A stretch of 64,000 nt of DNA from Blautia parvula. GTDB lineage: Bacteria; Bacillota; Clostridia; Lachnospirales; Lachnospiraceae. The stretch spans positions 868,001 through 932,000 of the forward strand of contig NZ_CP084061.1 in NCBI RefSeq assembly GCF_020215665.1. The letters run 5' to 3'. Shown one piece after another: positions 8,152-16,920 of the stretch (within the stretch, counting starts at the first letter, position 1; each line of letters begins with the position of its first letter). Under the pieces are notes generated by a model that was not told the DNA's origin, did no database searches, and worked only from the letters and a program-made list of their open reading frames with translations. Position numbers and translations under genes: made by a program.

Positions 8152-9546
8152 ATGCTGTACTTCAAAGAGTTGAAGAGAATTTGTTTTAGTGTTGTGTATG
8201 GTCTGTTTTTATTTCTGCTTGTTTTCGGATGGTATCAGAATTTTTATCATGCGACAGATAAGGAAATTCTCGCCTCCAAAGATAAGGATACCTCTTACCA
8301 GTCACAGATCACTGGAGGCTCCATTCTGGAAAAACCGGATAAAAATGCAGGATCATTCGGCAGGAAGAGGAAGGAGGTGCCGGATACCGTTATGCTTGGC
8401 GGAACAGACCATCTGCTGATGGAGTACCGTGAAAATTCTTATGCGGTGTATCCTTTTGGGTACTATAAAGAAGTTGTCTTAAATGACGCGGAACAGGATG
8501 AAATATTAAAAATATTATGTGAGATAACAGGACTTGACGAAGAGAATCTTTGGAATCTTCCGGATGATTATTTCCCGTATGTAAACGGTAATATCGTTCA
8601 TTTTAAAGAAGATAACCCGGATGAAAACGGAACCATAACCATAGAGGCAGGGGAAAAAGAAGAACGTATACAAGAGGCAGAGGATAAGACAAAACATTTT
8701 GTTCCACAGGTATCCTATGACAGATTTAAAGAGCTTATGAAAAAAGCGGAGGATATGATCGGCAGAGGTTCTAATTACTCCATGGATATGCTTTTGACAT
8801 ATTATGGGCAGGCAGAAATGAATTATGAAGAAGCAGCAGAAGAGTACCGTAAGACGATTTATGAGGATAAAGTAAGCAGAGCTTTTGCAAGATTATTTTG
8901 TGATTATATAACGCGGTCTCTGGGGCTGTATCCTGTATTTGTGGCTGTTGTGTTCTGGATGAAGGACAGAAGAAATAAAATGAATGAGCTGATTGACAGC
9001 AGGCAGTTCGGTACTGCCAAACTTGTCATGGTAAGGTTTCTGGCTATGCTGACAGCGTGTATGCTGCCTGTATTCTTATTGAGCTTTGAATCCCTGCTGC
9101 CGCTCCTGCAATACTCTTCGGAATCCGGGATTTCAATAGATGCGCTTGCTTTTGTAAAATATATTCTCTGGTGGCTGCTGCCCACAGCGGCAGTTGTCCT
9201 ATCGCTGGGAACATTTTTGACGATTCTTACATCTGCCCCGGCGGCTGTTTTAGTCCAGGCCGTATGGTGGTTTATGGATACCGGTATGACCGGATTGTGG
9301 GGAGATACAGGGTATTTTACATTGATGATACGCCATAATACACTGCGTGGTTCTGAACTGATAAGACAAAACTTTACAATCCTGTGGGTGAACAGAGGGA
9401 TCATGCTCCTTTTTACTTTTATTTTTTTACTGCTTTCCTGTGTTATTTATGAGAGGAAAAGAAAGGGGAAATGCAGTCATGGGTATCAAGGGCAGAGATA
9501 TTACAGGATTCTTAAAAAGAGATTTTTTACTGGCATTCAAAAGTAG
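8152..9546 (+). CDS. ABC transporter permease (module 1)
   Basis: A 464-residue membrane protein. One N-terminal helix (SVVYGLFLFLLVFGWY) is followed by a large extracytoplasmic domain of about 220 residues and then a cluster of about five helices. The layout matches ABC-2-type exporter subunits. It starts 1 nt after the ATPase stop. Its extracellular part shares recognisable lines with the truncated permease at the right edge (for example YAVYPFGYYKEVVL versus YTAYPVGFYKNVVL), so the two are paralogues. The substrate is unknown. Confidence 0.85.
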   Translation: MLYFKELKRICFSVVYGLFLFLLVFGWYQNFYHATDKEILASKDKDTSYQSQITGGSILEKPDKNAGSFGRKRKEVPDTVMLGGTDHLLMEYRENSYAVYPFGYYKEVVLNDAEQDEILKILCEITGLDEENLWNLPDDYFPYVNGNIVHFKEDNPDENGTITIEAGEKEERIQEAEDKTKHFVPQVSYDRFKELMKKAEDMIGRGSNYSMDMLLTYYGQAEMNYEEAAEEYRKTIYEDKVSRAFARLFCDYITRSLGLYPVFVAVVFWMKDRRNKMNELIDSRQFGTAKLVMVRFLAMLTACMLPVFLLSFESLLPLLQYSSESGISIDALAFVKYILWWLLPTAAVVLSLGTFLTILTSAPAAVLVQAVWWFMDTGMTGLWGDTGYFTLMIRHNTLRGSELIRQNFTILWVNRGIMLLFTFIFLLLSCVIYERKRKGKCSHGYQGQRYYRILKKRFFTGIQK

Positions 9547-10120
9547 TGTGATACTTGCACTCCTGTATCTTTTCTGCATTCCGATAATAAGAGGAGTGAA
9601 AAACCTGGACAGCATACAGTCAGCCCAATGTCTGGAACAGTCGGTATCCCTTATTGGAATCATTCTGTTTGTTCCGGTTACGAGATGGGAACACAGTCTG
9701 GGAATTAAGGAATTGATTTTGTCTAAGCCATGGACGTATGCAAAGACAGTTTTTATCCGTCTGCTGTCTGCGTTTTTTCTTGTTTCCTCCATGGTATCCG
9801 GATTCGCTTTCATGATGTGGCTGAACCATTGTGAATTTCCTTTTTGGAGGTTTGTATCTGTGGTGATCCTGCTTTCCTGTTTTCTGGGAATCTCCGGACT
9901 TTTTGTATCACAGATATGTCAGAATGTGGTTGTTGGGTACTTGTGGGCACTTGGATATTTTGCACTGTGCAAAATGGATGTTCTGAGCGAAGGAGATACG
10001 CTGTATTTATTTGGGCTGAGCGAAAGTGTGGAATCCGGCGGCAGGTTATGGTGCTTTTTGAGCCTGTCGATACTATTTTTGTTTTCGCTGCTGCTCCTTA
10101 TCCGAATACAGAAAAGATGA
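9479..10120 (+). CDS. second membrane subunit of the ABC transporter (module 1)
   Basis: About 213 residues with roughly six hydrophobic segments and almost no soluble domain, consistent with a second ABC-2-type permease subunit. An in-frame upstream start exists at 9440, but ATG 9479 has AAAGGGGAA 8 nt before it and gives a sensible N-terminus (MGIKGRDITGFLKRDF). It overlaps the preceding permease gene by 68 nt. Whether module 2 has an equivalent cannot be seen because the window ends first. Confidence 0.75.
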   Translation: MGIKGRDITGFLKRDFLLAFKSSVILALLYLFCIPIIRGVKNLDSIQSAQCLEQSVSLIGIILFVPVTRWEHSLGIKELILSKPWTYAKTVFIRLLSAFFLVSSMVSGFAFMMWLNHCEFPFWRFVSVVILLSCFLGISGLFVSQICQNVVVGYLWALGYFALCKMDVLSEGDTLYLFGLSESVESGGRLWCFLSLSILFLFSLLLLIRIQKR

Positions 10121-10195
10121 GCTTTTCCTGTGTTCATTTCTTGACGCAGAACGGTAAAAGGATATAGAATGAAAGTAAAGAAAGGAATCAAAAAT

Positions 10196-10735
10196 ATGAT
10201 ATACACAACAGAATATAACTCACCGGTGGGACGGATCATGATAGCGGCGAAAGACGAAGCACTGACTGGTCTTTGGATAGAAAATCAAAAATACTATCCG
10301 GCATCTGTGAAAGAAGAAATGAAACAATGCGATGATCTGGCAGTTCTCGTACAGGCCAAAGACTGGCTGGACCGTTACTTTGCCGGAGAAAAACCGCAGA
10401 TCAGGGAATTAAATCTGGCGCCTGTCGGAAGTGAATTTCGCAGAGCTGTATGGGAGCTTCTCACAGAAATCCCATACGGTGAGGTCACTACATACGGAAA
10501 AATAGCCGGGAAGGTAGCAAAAAGTCTGGGGCTGGACCGGATGTCTGCGCAGGCTGTAGGCGGAGCTGTGGGACATAACCCCATCTCCATTATCATACCC
10601 TGCCATCGCGTGGTTGGCACAAACGGCAGCCTGACGGGTTACGCCGGGGGAATAGATAAGAAAATAGCATTGCTGACACACGAGGGCATTTCCATGGATC
10701 GATTCTTCGTGCCAAAGAAGGGAACTGCTTTGTAG
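10196..10735 (+). CDS. ogt: methylated-DNA--protein-cysteine methyltransferase
   Basis: This suicide repair enzyme takes the alkyl group from O6-alkylguanine onto its own cysteine. The active-site PCHRV motif is present (IIPCHRVVGTNGSLTGYAGG), with the helix-turn-helix region upstream (IPYGEVTTYGKIA). At 179 residues it fits the Ogt/MGMT type. ATG 10169 is in frame and also has a purine-rich site, but ATG 10196 with AAAGGA gives the usual MIYTTEYNSPVG start. It lies 75 bp after the transporter operon and is probably independent. Confidence 0.93.
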   Translation: MIYTTEYNSPVGRIMIAAKDEALTGLWIENQKYYPASVKEEMKQCDDLAVLVQAKDWLDRYFAGEKPQIRELNLAPVGSEFRRAVWELLTEIPYGEVTTYGKIAGKVAKSLGLDRMSAQAVGGAVGHNPISIIIPCHRVVGTNGSLTGYAGGIDKKIALLTHEGISMDRFFVPKKGTAL

Positions 10736-10765
10736 AGAAAGCAAAATGAATAAGGAGGATAAGAT

Positions 10766-11332
10766 ATGTCCATAGCAGTTGTATGGTCAAGTGCAAATAC
10801 AGACGGGCTGACCGCGTCGGCAAAGGATGCATTTATTGAGGGAATCCGGGAAAACGGTACGGATGTGGAGGAAATCTATTTAAATGGACTGAAGCTGGAG
10901 CACTGCCGCGCCTGCGGCAATGGCTGGGGCGCCTGCCGGGCTAAAGGCGTCTGCATTATAAAGGATGATTTTGAGGAAACCTATAAAAAACTGGCAGAGG
11001 CAGACGGTATTGTGTGGATCACTGCCGTTTACTGGCATGATACAACAGAGGTCATGAAAGCATTTGTGGACCGCCTCAGAAGATGTGAAACGGCACATAA
11101 CGGCTATTTAAGCCAAAAGAGATGCTTCCTGGCTGCCTGTGCAGGAGGAACCGGGCTTGGGGCTGTGGAATGCCTTCACAATATGGAGGAAGCACTCAAG
11201 CATATGGGAATGCGGGCTTACGACCGTGTTCCGGTGATTCGCTTCAATAAGGATTATATGCTGCCTGCACTCAGGGAGGCAGGAAAGATATATGCCGGGC
11301 GTCTTGTGGAAGGGTTTGATATGAGATATTAG
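10766..11332 (+). CDS. flavodoxin-fold NAD(P)H-dependent FMN reductase
   Basis: A 188-residue protein of the multimeric flavodoxin/iron-sulfur flavoprotein group. It has an N-terminal phosphate-binding stretch (VVWSSANTDGLTASAKDAF), a cysteine cluster (CRACGNGWGACRAKGVC) that may be redox-active or bind a metal, and the aromatic FMN loop (WITAVYWHDTTEVMKAFVDR). It is likely a cytosolic flavin-dependent reductase. Its physiological acceptor is unknown. It sits 12 bp ahead of the PucR-type regulator. Confidence 0.8.
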   Translation: MSIAVVWSSANTDGLTASAKDAFIEGIRENGTDVEEIYLNGLKLEHCRACGNGWGACRAKGVCIIKDDFEETYKKLAEADGIVWITAVYWHDTTEVMKAFVDRLRRCETAHNGYLSQKRCFLAACAGGTGLGAVECLHNMEEALKHMGMRAYDRVPVIRFNKDYMLPALREAGKIYAGRLVEGFDMRY

Positions 11333-11356
11333 GACTGCTGTACAGTGGGGGAAACT

Positions 11357-12913
11357 ATGAGGCTATATAATTATGATACAAAGCTTCTCTTAAACATGCA
11401 GATACTTGTTGATAACCTGGAAGAGGACTATAATATCTCTTTTTTCTGCAGATGGCATGATGAGCAGAGACTGACCGGTGCTTCTATTTACTATGGGCAG
11501 AAGGAGCTGTCTTCCGACCTGGTTTATGTGGCAAAAGCAGAGGTATATGCCCGATTTCCGATTACAGAAAAAGGTATATGCCGGGTTATTGTGGGAAAAT
11601 TGAAAGAAAAACCGGACGCTCTGTTGTGTTCCGTCATTGAACTTGAGGAATCTGTATGCTGGGAAAGTGTTTTTAACTATATACAGGAAATTTTTATTCG
11701 ATACGCCTCCTGGTCCCAAAAGCTGGAGGATATATTAAACAGCGGCGGCGGACTCCATGAATTGTGTGTTTCTGCCATGGATTTTTTCCAGAATCCACTT
11801 TATATCCATGACAATAATTTTTATGTTCTTGCCATGCCTACTTGGGTCGTAGGTATGGGGAATATTCAGGTAGATGAGAATTCCGGTAATATTTTCTTCT
11901 CCCAGGAGAAAATACAAAAGCTGCAGAAGAGTCCGGCCTACATACAGACGCTCTCCACCCGCGGCGCACATATATGGGAACCTTCTTACGGAACCCATCG
12001 CATGCTTTATACAAATATCTGGACAAGTGACCATCATTACTGCGGTCGTTTTTTGCTCCATGAGCTGAATCGTTCCCTAAAGCCGGGTGATTTTCTTATG
12101 GTCAATCATTTTGCGACCTTTCTGCGCATGGCATTTGACCGCAATCTCTTTAAGCGAAACGATGTGACCTCTTTTGAAAAAATCATATTGAAGTTGATCA
12201 AAGGAGAGGCGATCGAACAGAGGTATTTGGTAAAACGTCTGGAAATGCTGGGGTGGGAGCTTACACACGAATATATCTGCTTGAAAATAGAAATACAAAA
12301 AGAAAGCAAAGAAATACTAAGACATCAGAAAATATGCAGTTCTGTGAATATCATATTAAAAGATGCACTTTCCATATCCGTAGAAAACGGAGCTTTAACC
12401 ATCTGCAATCTGACGCTGTCACAATATTCTCGTACAGAACTTCCGGTCAAATTGGAGGGCCTGTGCAGAGAGATGAATCTGACCATGGGGTGCAGCAATC
12501 ATTTTTATGATTTTACGGAAGTAGGAGAATACAGCCGGCAGGCAGAAGAGGCGATTCAACTGGGCCTGCAGCGGAAGCCCAAAGAATATTTTTTCTATTT
12601 CTCTGACTATGTACTTGATTACATTATCGGACATTTTACGGAAGAATTCAGCATTCGTTCCATATGTTCCGATTCTATACTTGCCCTGGTCGAGATTGAC
12701 CGGCAAAAAGGAACGGAATATATGGAGACTCTGGCCAGCTATTTTAAAAACGGAGGAAACCAGACGCCTACAGCAAATGACCTTTTCATACACCGCAGTA
12801 CGCTGATGTACCGTCTGGAACGTATTCAGAAGCTGATCGGAATAGATTTGGAGGATTCGGATACCAGACTCTTTATTCAAATCGCTATGCGTCTTCTGGG
12901 GTATCTGAATTAA
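11357..12913 (+). CDS. PucR family transcriptional regulator
   Basis: About 518 residues. The C-terminus carries the PucR/CdaR-type helix-turn-helix (ANDLFIHRSTLMYRLERI followed by IQKLIGIDLED). The long N-terminal part should be the sensory region. GTG 11345 is in frame, but ATG 11357 sits just after GGGGGAA and is preferred. PucR-type proteins control purine, sugar-acid or amine catabolism in other bacteria. Here the regulator directly precedes the UroD-like enzyme and two transporters, with a strong promoter and an inverted repeat in the gap, so it is probably their activator. Confidence 0.85.
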   Translation: MRLYNYDTKLLLNMQILVDNLEEDYNISFFCRWHDEQRLTGASIYYGQKELSSDLVYVAKAEVYARFPITEKGICRVIVGKLKEKPDALLCSVIELEESVCWESVFNYIQEIFIRYASWSQKLEDILNSGGGLHELCVSAMDFFQNPLYIHDNNFYVLAMPTWVVGMGNIQVDENSGNIFFSQEKIQKLQKSPAYIQTLSTRGAHIWEPSYGTHRMLYTNIWTSDHHYCGRFLLHELNRSLKPGDFLMVNHFATFLRMAFDRNLFKRNDVTSFEKIILKLIKGEAIEQRYLVKRLEMLGWELTHEYICLKIEIQKESKEILRHQKICSSVNIILKDALSISVENGALTICNLTLSQYSRTELPVKLEGLCREMNLTMGCSNHFYDFTEVGEYSRQAEEAIQLGLQRKPKEYFFYFSDYVLDYIIGHFTEEFSIRSICSDSILALVEIDRQKGTEYMETLASYFKNGGNQTPTANDLFIHRSTLMYRLERIQKLIGIDLEDSDTRLFIQIAMRLLGYLN

Positions 12914-12921
12914 TTTATAAG

Positions 12922-12958
12922 GGATAACAGTTCAGGGGCTGTTGTTCCTTATTTTTTT
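12922..12958 (+). terminator. candidate rho-independent terminator after the PucR gene
   Basis: AACAG (12926-12930) pairs with CTGTT (12939-12943), with additional GGA/TCC pairing further out, followed by a T-rich run ending at 12958. The stem has a bulge, so the call is moderate. Confidence 0.45.
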
Positions 12959-12971
12959 GACTTTAATGTTC

Positions 12972-12986
12972 TCCGCATTTTGCGGA
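12972..12986. promoter_or_regulatory. inverted repeat TCCGCA-TTT-TGCGGA, candidate PucR operator
   Basis: The 6-bp arms are perfect with a 3-bp centre. The repeat lies 32 bp upstream of the -35 of the UroD operon promoter, where an activator would bind. Assignment to the PucR protein is inferred. Confidence 0.5.
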
Positions 12987-13017
12987 AATTTAAAAGTTAT
13001 TTTAAAAATTCGGCGGA

Positions 13018-13046
13018 TTTACATCGCTTACATGCGAAGATATAAT
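13018..13046 (+). promoter_or_regulatory. promoter of the UroD/transporter operon
   Basis: TTTACA (13018-13023), a 17-bp spacer, then a perfect TATAAT (13041-13046). GGAGG and the ATG at 13082 follow. Confidence 0.7.
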
Positions 13047-13081
13047 GCAGTTATAAAAATTCGACGAGCGGAGGTAACATT

Positions 13082-14173
13082 ATGGCGATTCCTTTTCATG
13101 AAGATGAGCTGACTGTAGTAGAAATATCAAAGGCATTCCGAGATGCCAGTGTACCGGTGTTTCATTATCCGATCACCATGAGAGAGGCCTGGAAAAGAAT
13201 GGCTTTAGACAAAAAACCGGTATGGATGTGTACCGGTGTGGAAACTTTTAGCTTTTATCCGGATATCATTCCCGATAATCGTGCCAGAGGCTATGTCAAT
13301 GACGGCGGAAGACGTATCAAAGAGGAAGAAAAGGGCGGAAGAGATATGTTCGGCATTGAATGGATTTATGTTCCTGTGGCAGAAGGTTCTATGGAAAAGC
13401 CGGGATGTCCCCACTTATTTGAGGATGCCAATGATTGGAAGGCAGCCGTCAAATGGCCGGATATAGATTCCTGGGACTGGGAAGCAAGCAAAAAAGAGAA
13501 TGCAGAGTTCCTGAAAAATGACCAGTTCCGGTATATAACATTCCTGAATGGTTTTGGTTTTGAGCGTCTCATTTCTTTTATGGGATTTGAAGCGGCTGCC
13601 ATGGCACTGGTTGACGAGGAGCAGCAGGATGCTTTAAAGGAGCTTTTTGACAGGCTGTCCGATTTATATTGCAGAATCATTGACAAATGCTGTGAGGCAT
13701 ATGATATTGACGGATTCATAATCCATGACGACTGGGGAACCCAGAGAGCGCCGTTTTTTTCTTTTGATACAGGCAGGGAACTGCTCGTTCCTTATATGAA
13801 AAAGGTGACGGACCATATCCATGCAAAAGGAAAGGTGGCCGAACTGCACAGCTGCGGTTGTAATGAAATGCAGATTGAAAATTATATTGCCGGCGGATGG
13901 GATATATGGGGGCCTATGAGCAATATAAATAATACACAAAGACTTTTTGAAGATTACGGAGATAAGATTATTCTGGGAGTAATGCCGGATCTTTACGATC
14001 CGAAGGTTGATTCTGAGGAAACCATCCGTGAAAAGGCGAATGCCTTTGTTCAAAAGTTTTGTTCTGACCCAGATAAAATCTGTATTATCAATCGGTACTT
14101 CGGGCCATATCTGCAAGGGGTATATGCAGAGGAACTTTATAAAGCATCTCGTATGAAATATGAAAACTGCTGA
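13082..14173 (+). CDS. uroporphyrinogen decarboxylase family protein (MtaA/CmuA-like)
   Basis: A 363-residue UroD-fold protein, closer to the corrinoid:coenzyme methyltransferase branch (MtaA/CmuA) than to haem-pathway HemE. Support is the region HDDWGTQRAPFFS, then AELHSCGCNEMQIENYIAGGWDIWGP, where the His-x-Cys pair resembles the zinc ligands of MtaA-type enzymes. The usual later cysteine ligand is not obvious. No corrinoid protein or MtaB/MttB-type gene is nearby, so it may work with proteins encoded elsewhere or catalyse something else. It is the first gene of an operon with two transporters under its own strong promoter and probably PucR control, suggesting catabolism of an imported organic acid or methylated compound. 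Confidence 0.75.
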   Translation: MAIPFHEDELTVVEISKAFRDASVPVFHYPITMREAWKRMALDKKPVWMCTGVETFSFYPDIIPDNRARGYVNDGGRRIKEEEKGGRDMFGIEWIYVPVAEGSMEKPGCPHLFEDANDWKAAVKWPDIDSWDWEASKKENAEFLKNDQFRYITFLNGFGFERLISFMGFEAAAMALVDEEQQDALKELFDRLSDLYCRIIDKCCEAYDIDGFIIHDDWGTQRAPFFSFDTGRELLVPYMKKVTDHIHAKGKVAELHSCGCNEMQIENYIAGGWDIWGPMSNINNTQRLFEDYGDKIILGVMPDLYDPKVDSEETIREKANAFVQKFCSDPDKICIINRYFGPYLQGVYAEELYKASRMKYENC

Positions 14174-14196
14174 AACAGACTTAGGGAGGGGTAAAT

Positions 14197-15573
14197 ATGG
14201 GTGACGCTATCCGCATTCTTGTTACACTAGTCATGATTGCCATGATCTTGATCATTGTGGCAAGAAAGTATTATACTGCAACAGCTTTTCTTGGTATTGG
14301 ATTTGTGGTTCTGCTGGTGACAACACTGATAACCGGCCAGAGTGCCATTGCCGAGGGCGGTTCCGGTAACGCGGTTGTAGATGTTTTTGAAGTAATGGCA
14401 AATGCTATTACCACATCGCTTGGTTCTACAGGCCTTGTAATTATGGTAGTCATGGGATATGTGGGCTATATGACGCATGTAAAGGCAGCAGAATTGTTCA
14501 GCATCGTAGTGGCAAGACCGCTGCGGAAAATAAAACATTCGGAAATATTGATTTTTGCCACTTTTGTGCTGGTCGTAATCGTGAAGCTTGCCATTCCTTC
14601 CAGCTCGAGCGAAGTTTCTCTTCTGATAGCAACTGTCTTTCCGGTTTTGATAGCTGTGGGTATCAGTAAAGAGACATCGGCATCCCTTTTAATGGTTGCA
14701 ACAGCTATTGTCTGGGGGCCTTCCAACACGCTGGCGCTTACTGCTTTTAACGGTGCAGGACTGGAGAATATTTCTATTCCCGTTTATTTTGTGACAAAAG
14801 AGATTCTTCCGGTGATTTGTATGATCGTAGTGGGGACCATTGTATTTATTCTTGTGAACAAATACTTTGATAAAAAAGAAGGAGTGCTGGTAAGCCGTTC
14901 AGAACTTCCGGAATTAAAGGATGTGAAAGAGCTTGGGATTCCTAAATTCTATGCAGTTTTTCCGGTACTTCCGGTATTACTGGTGATTGTTTTCAGCCCT
15001 ATTGTACAGCAGTATATTACAATCTCCGTAGTAGCTGCCAATTTTATGTCGTTCCTTTTGGTCATGATCATTGAAATTATCCGGAAACGTAATATACGCC
15101 GGACTTTTGAAGATTCCAAGGCTCTTTTTGAAGGAATGGGTAAAGCATTTGTCAGTGTCGTATCTATTCTTATCGGTATCAATGTATTTTCGGCGGCGCT
15201 GAATCAGGTGGGTGGTTTGAAAATACTGGCCGGAGCATTTGCGGGCGCCGGGGGAGGGACAATTACCATTGCAGTGATCGGTGCCATTGCGGCATTTATC
15301 CTGATAGGTATCGGCAGTTCCATCAGCGGAACACTTCCTTTGTTTTCATCACTGTATGCGGCTTTTGCTGCATCAGAAGGCGAACTGGTCAATATGGTGC
15401 GTATCCTGATTTTTGGCGGAAGCCTTGCCAGTGCTGTCAATCCCATTGCGCCTACGACCATGATCGTCAGCGGCGGCTGTAATGTACCTATTACGACAAT
15501 TATCAAGAGAACCATTATTCCTGCACTGGCATGTCTGCTTACAGAAATGATCGTGTGTATTCTGATTCCCTAA
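14197..15573 (+). CDS. DcuC-family C4-dicarboxylate transporter
   Basis: A 458-residue integral membrane protein with about 12 hydrophobic segments. The N-terminal half follows the DcuC pattern: a region like MGYVGYMTHVKAAELFSIV and then LAIPSSSSEVSLLIATVFPVLIAVGISKETSAS, corresponding to the conserved serine-rich re-entrant segment and the following helix. DcuC proteins exchange or export succinate and similar C4 acids. The gene follows the UroD-like gene by 23 bp with GGGAGGGG before the ATG, so it is co-transcribed. The actual substrate is unknown. Confidence 0.75.
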   Translation: MGDAIRILVTLVMIAMILIIVARKYYTATAFLGIGFVVLLVTTLITGQSAIAEGGSGNAVVDVFEVMANAITTSLGSTGLVIMVVMGYVGYMTHVKAAELFSIVVARPLRKIKHSEILIFATFVLVVIVKLAIPSSSSEVSLLIATVFPVLIAVGISKETSASLLMVATAIVWGPSNTLALTAFNGAGLENISIPVYFVTKEILPVICMIVVGTIVFILVNKYFDKKEGVLVSRSELPELKDVKELGIPKFYAVFPVLPVLLVIVFSPIVQQYITISVVAANFMSFLLVMIIEIIRKRNIRRTFEDSKALFEGMGKAFVSVVSILIGINVFSAALNQVGGLKILAGAFAGAGGGTITIAVIGAIAAFILIGIGSSISGTLPLFSSLYAAFAASEGELVNMVRILIFGGSLASAVNPIAPTTMIVSGGCNVPITTIIKRTIIPALACLLTEMIVCILIP

Positions 15574-15609
15574 ACAGAAGGACGTAAAATTTTCCGGAGG
15601 TAAAGTGTT

Positions 15610-16881
15610 ATGAATACAGAAATTCTGATCACGTTGGTCATTCTGCTTTGCGCAGTGGTTTTTTATTCCACAACCTGGATGAATATGACTGCCACATCCC
15701 TGCTTATTCTGGCTGCACTTTATCTCTCCGGGATTGTATCTGTATCGGAACTGTTTGTCAATCTGGTAAACAGTTCTACGCTTCTGGTCATCTTTATGTT
15801 TATCATCAGTGGTTCGCTTTTGAAATCAGGAGCCTCCGCATTTATCGGAAAATGCCTGCTTTGGCATGCAGTGTCTGAAAAACAGATCGTTATGCGCCTG
15901 CTGCTGCTTTCCATGCTGCTGTCTGCATTTTTCAGCAATATGGCAACCGCGGCAGTGGTGGCTACCTTTGCAGTAGGTATAGCGAAATCAAGCAAAGCAT
16001 ACCGTCTTCCCAAAATGACAATGAGCATAGCGGTGGGGAGCATCCTTGGAGGCATGCTTACTATTATAGGTGTTTCCGGGAATGTAATGGTAAGAACATT
16101 TTTGGAAGAGGCGGGGGCAGGTACTGTCGGATTCTGGGATTTTGGGAAGATAGGTCTTCCTCTCTGCATTACGGGTTATATTTATATGTATTTTATCGGC
16201 TACAGGCTGTCGCCTTCTCAGTCTGTAACGGAGTCTGCCATAAACGACACAGAAAAGCAGGATAACGTATACAGGAAAGGACAATGCATATTTACTTTGA
16301 TGGTATTTGCATCGGTGGTTATCTGTATGATGTTGGAAAATATAATCCATCTTCCAATCCACATGGCGGCATTTTTCGGAAGTCTGGTACTGATCGTCAG
16401 CAGGACGGTAACGGAGAAAGAGGCGTTTTCCTATGTGAATTGGCCTACAACACTTATGTTTGCAAGTCTTCTGACTCTGGGCGCTGCAATTTCCAAGTCC
16501 GGAGCAGCCCCTTTGATTTCCGACACTTTTTTGCGGTTGTTTGGGGAGGAGACGAATAAGACATTTATTTTGGTCGTTTTCTTCGTTTTTATTGTGATCA
16601 TCACGCAGTTTATGTCCAACGGTGCCACGGCAGCCGTTTTTTATCCCATTGGTCTTTCTGTTGCACAGCAGTTGAATGTCAGTCCTGTGGCAGCCCTGAT
16701 GATGGTCTGTGTGGCAGCGGGCAGCTCTTTTGCAACGCCGATGGCGACACCGCTGAATGCATACTTAATGTCGGTTTCCGGATGTCGTTTTTCTGATTAT
16801 ATGAAAGTAGGAGTACCTTTATTGCTGCTTACAACGATTGTCTGTGTGATTTTGTGTCCTTTGATTTGGCGTATTGGCTGA
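15610..16881 (+). CDS. SLC13/DASS-type anion transporter
   Basis: A 423-residue membrane protein of the ion transporter superfamily. Two related segments, LLSAFFSNMATAAVVATFAVGIA and ITQFMSNGATAAVFYPIGLSVA, sit in the two halves and match the repeated Ser-Asn-Thr-type substrate loops of divalent anion:sodium symporters; the later PMATPLNAYLM is typical too. It is third in the operon (36 bp after the DcuC-like gene, CCGGAGG upstream). Having two unrelated anion transporters beside one enzyme suggests uptake plus product efflux, which is inference. Confidence 0.75.
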   Translation: MNTEILITLVILLCAVVFYSTTWMNMTATSLLILAALYLSGIVSVSELFVNLVNSSTLLVIFMFIISGSLLKSGASAFIGKCLLWHAVSEKQIVMRLLLLSMLLSAFFSNMATAAVVATFAVGIAKSSKAYRLPKMTMSIAVGSILGGMLTIIGVSGNVMVRTFLEEAGAGTVGFWDFGKIGLPLCITGYIYMYFIGYRLSPSQSVTESAINDTEKQDNVYRKGQCIFTLMVFASVVICMMLENIIHLPIHMAAFFGSLVLIVSRTVTEKEAFSYVNWPTTLMFASLLTLGAAISKSGAAPLISDTFLRLFGEETNKTFILVVFFVFIVIITQFMSNGATAAVFYPIGLSVAQQLNVSPVAALMMVCVAAGSSFATPMATPLNAYLMSVSGCRFSDYMKVGVPLLLLTTIVCVILCPLIWRIG

Positions 16882-16888
16882 ATCGAAA

Positions 16889-16914
16889 CGCCTCCCCGGG
16901 AGTACGGGGAGGCG
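16889..16914. terminator. bidirectional terminator hairpin between convergent genes
   Basis: CGCCTCCCCG (16889-16898) pairs perfectly with CGGGGAGGCG (16905-16914) around a 6-nt loop. It separates the transporter operon from the hydrogenase gene on the opposite strand. The T-tract is weak on both sides. Confidence 0.65.
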
Positions 16915-16920
16915 CCAATA

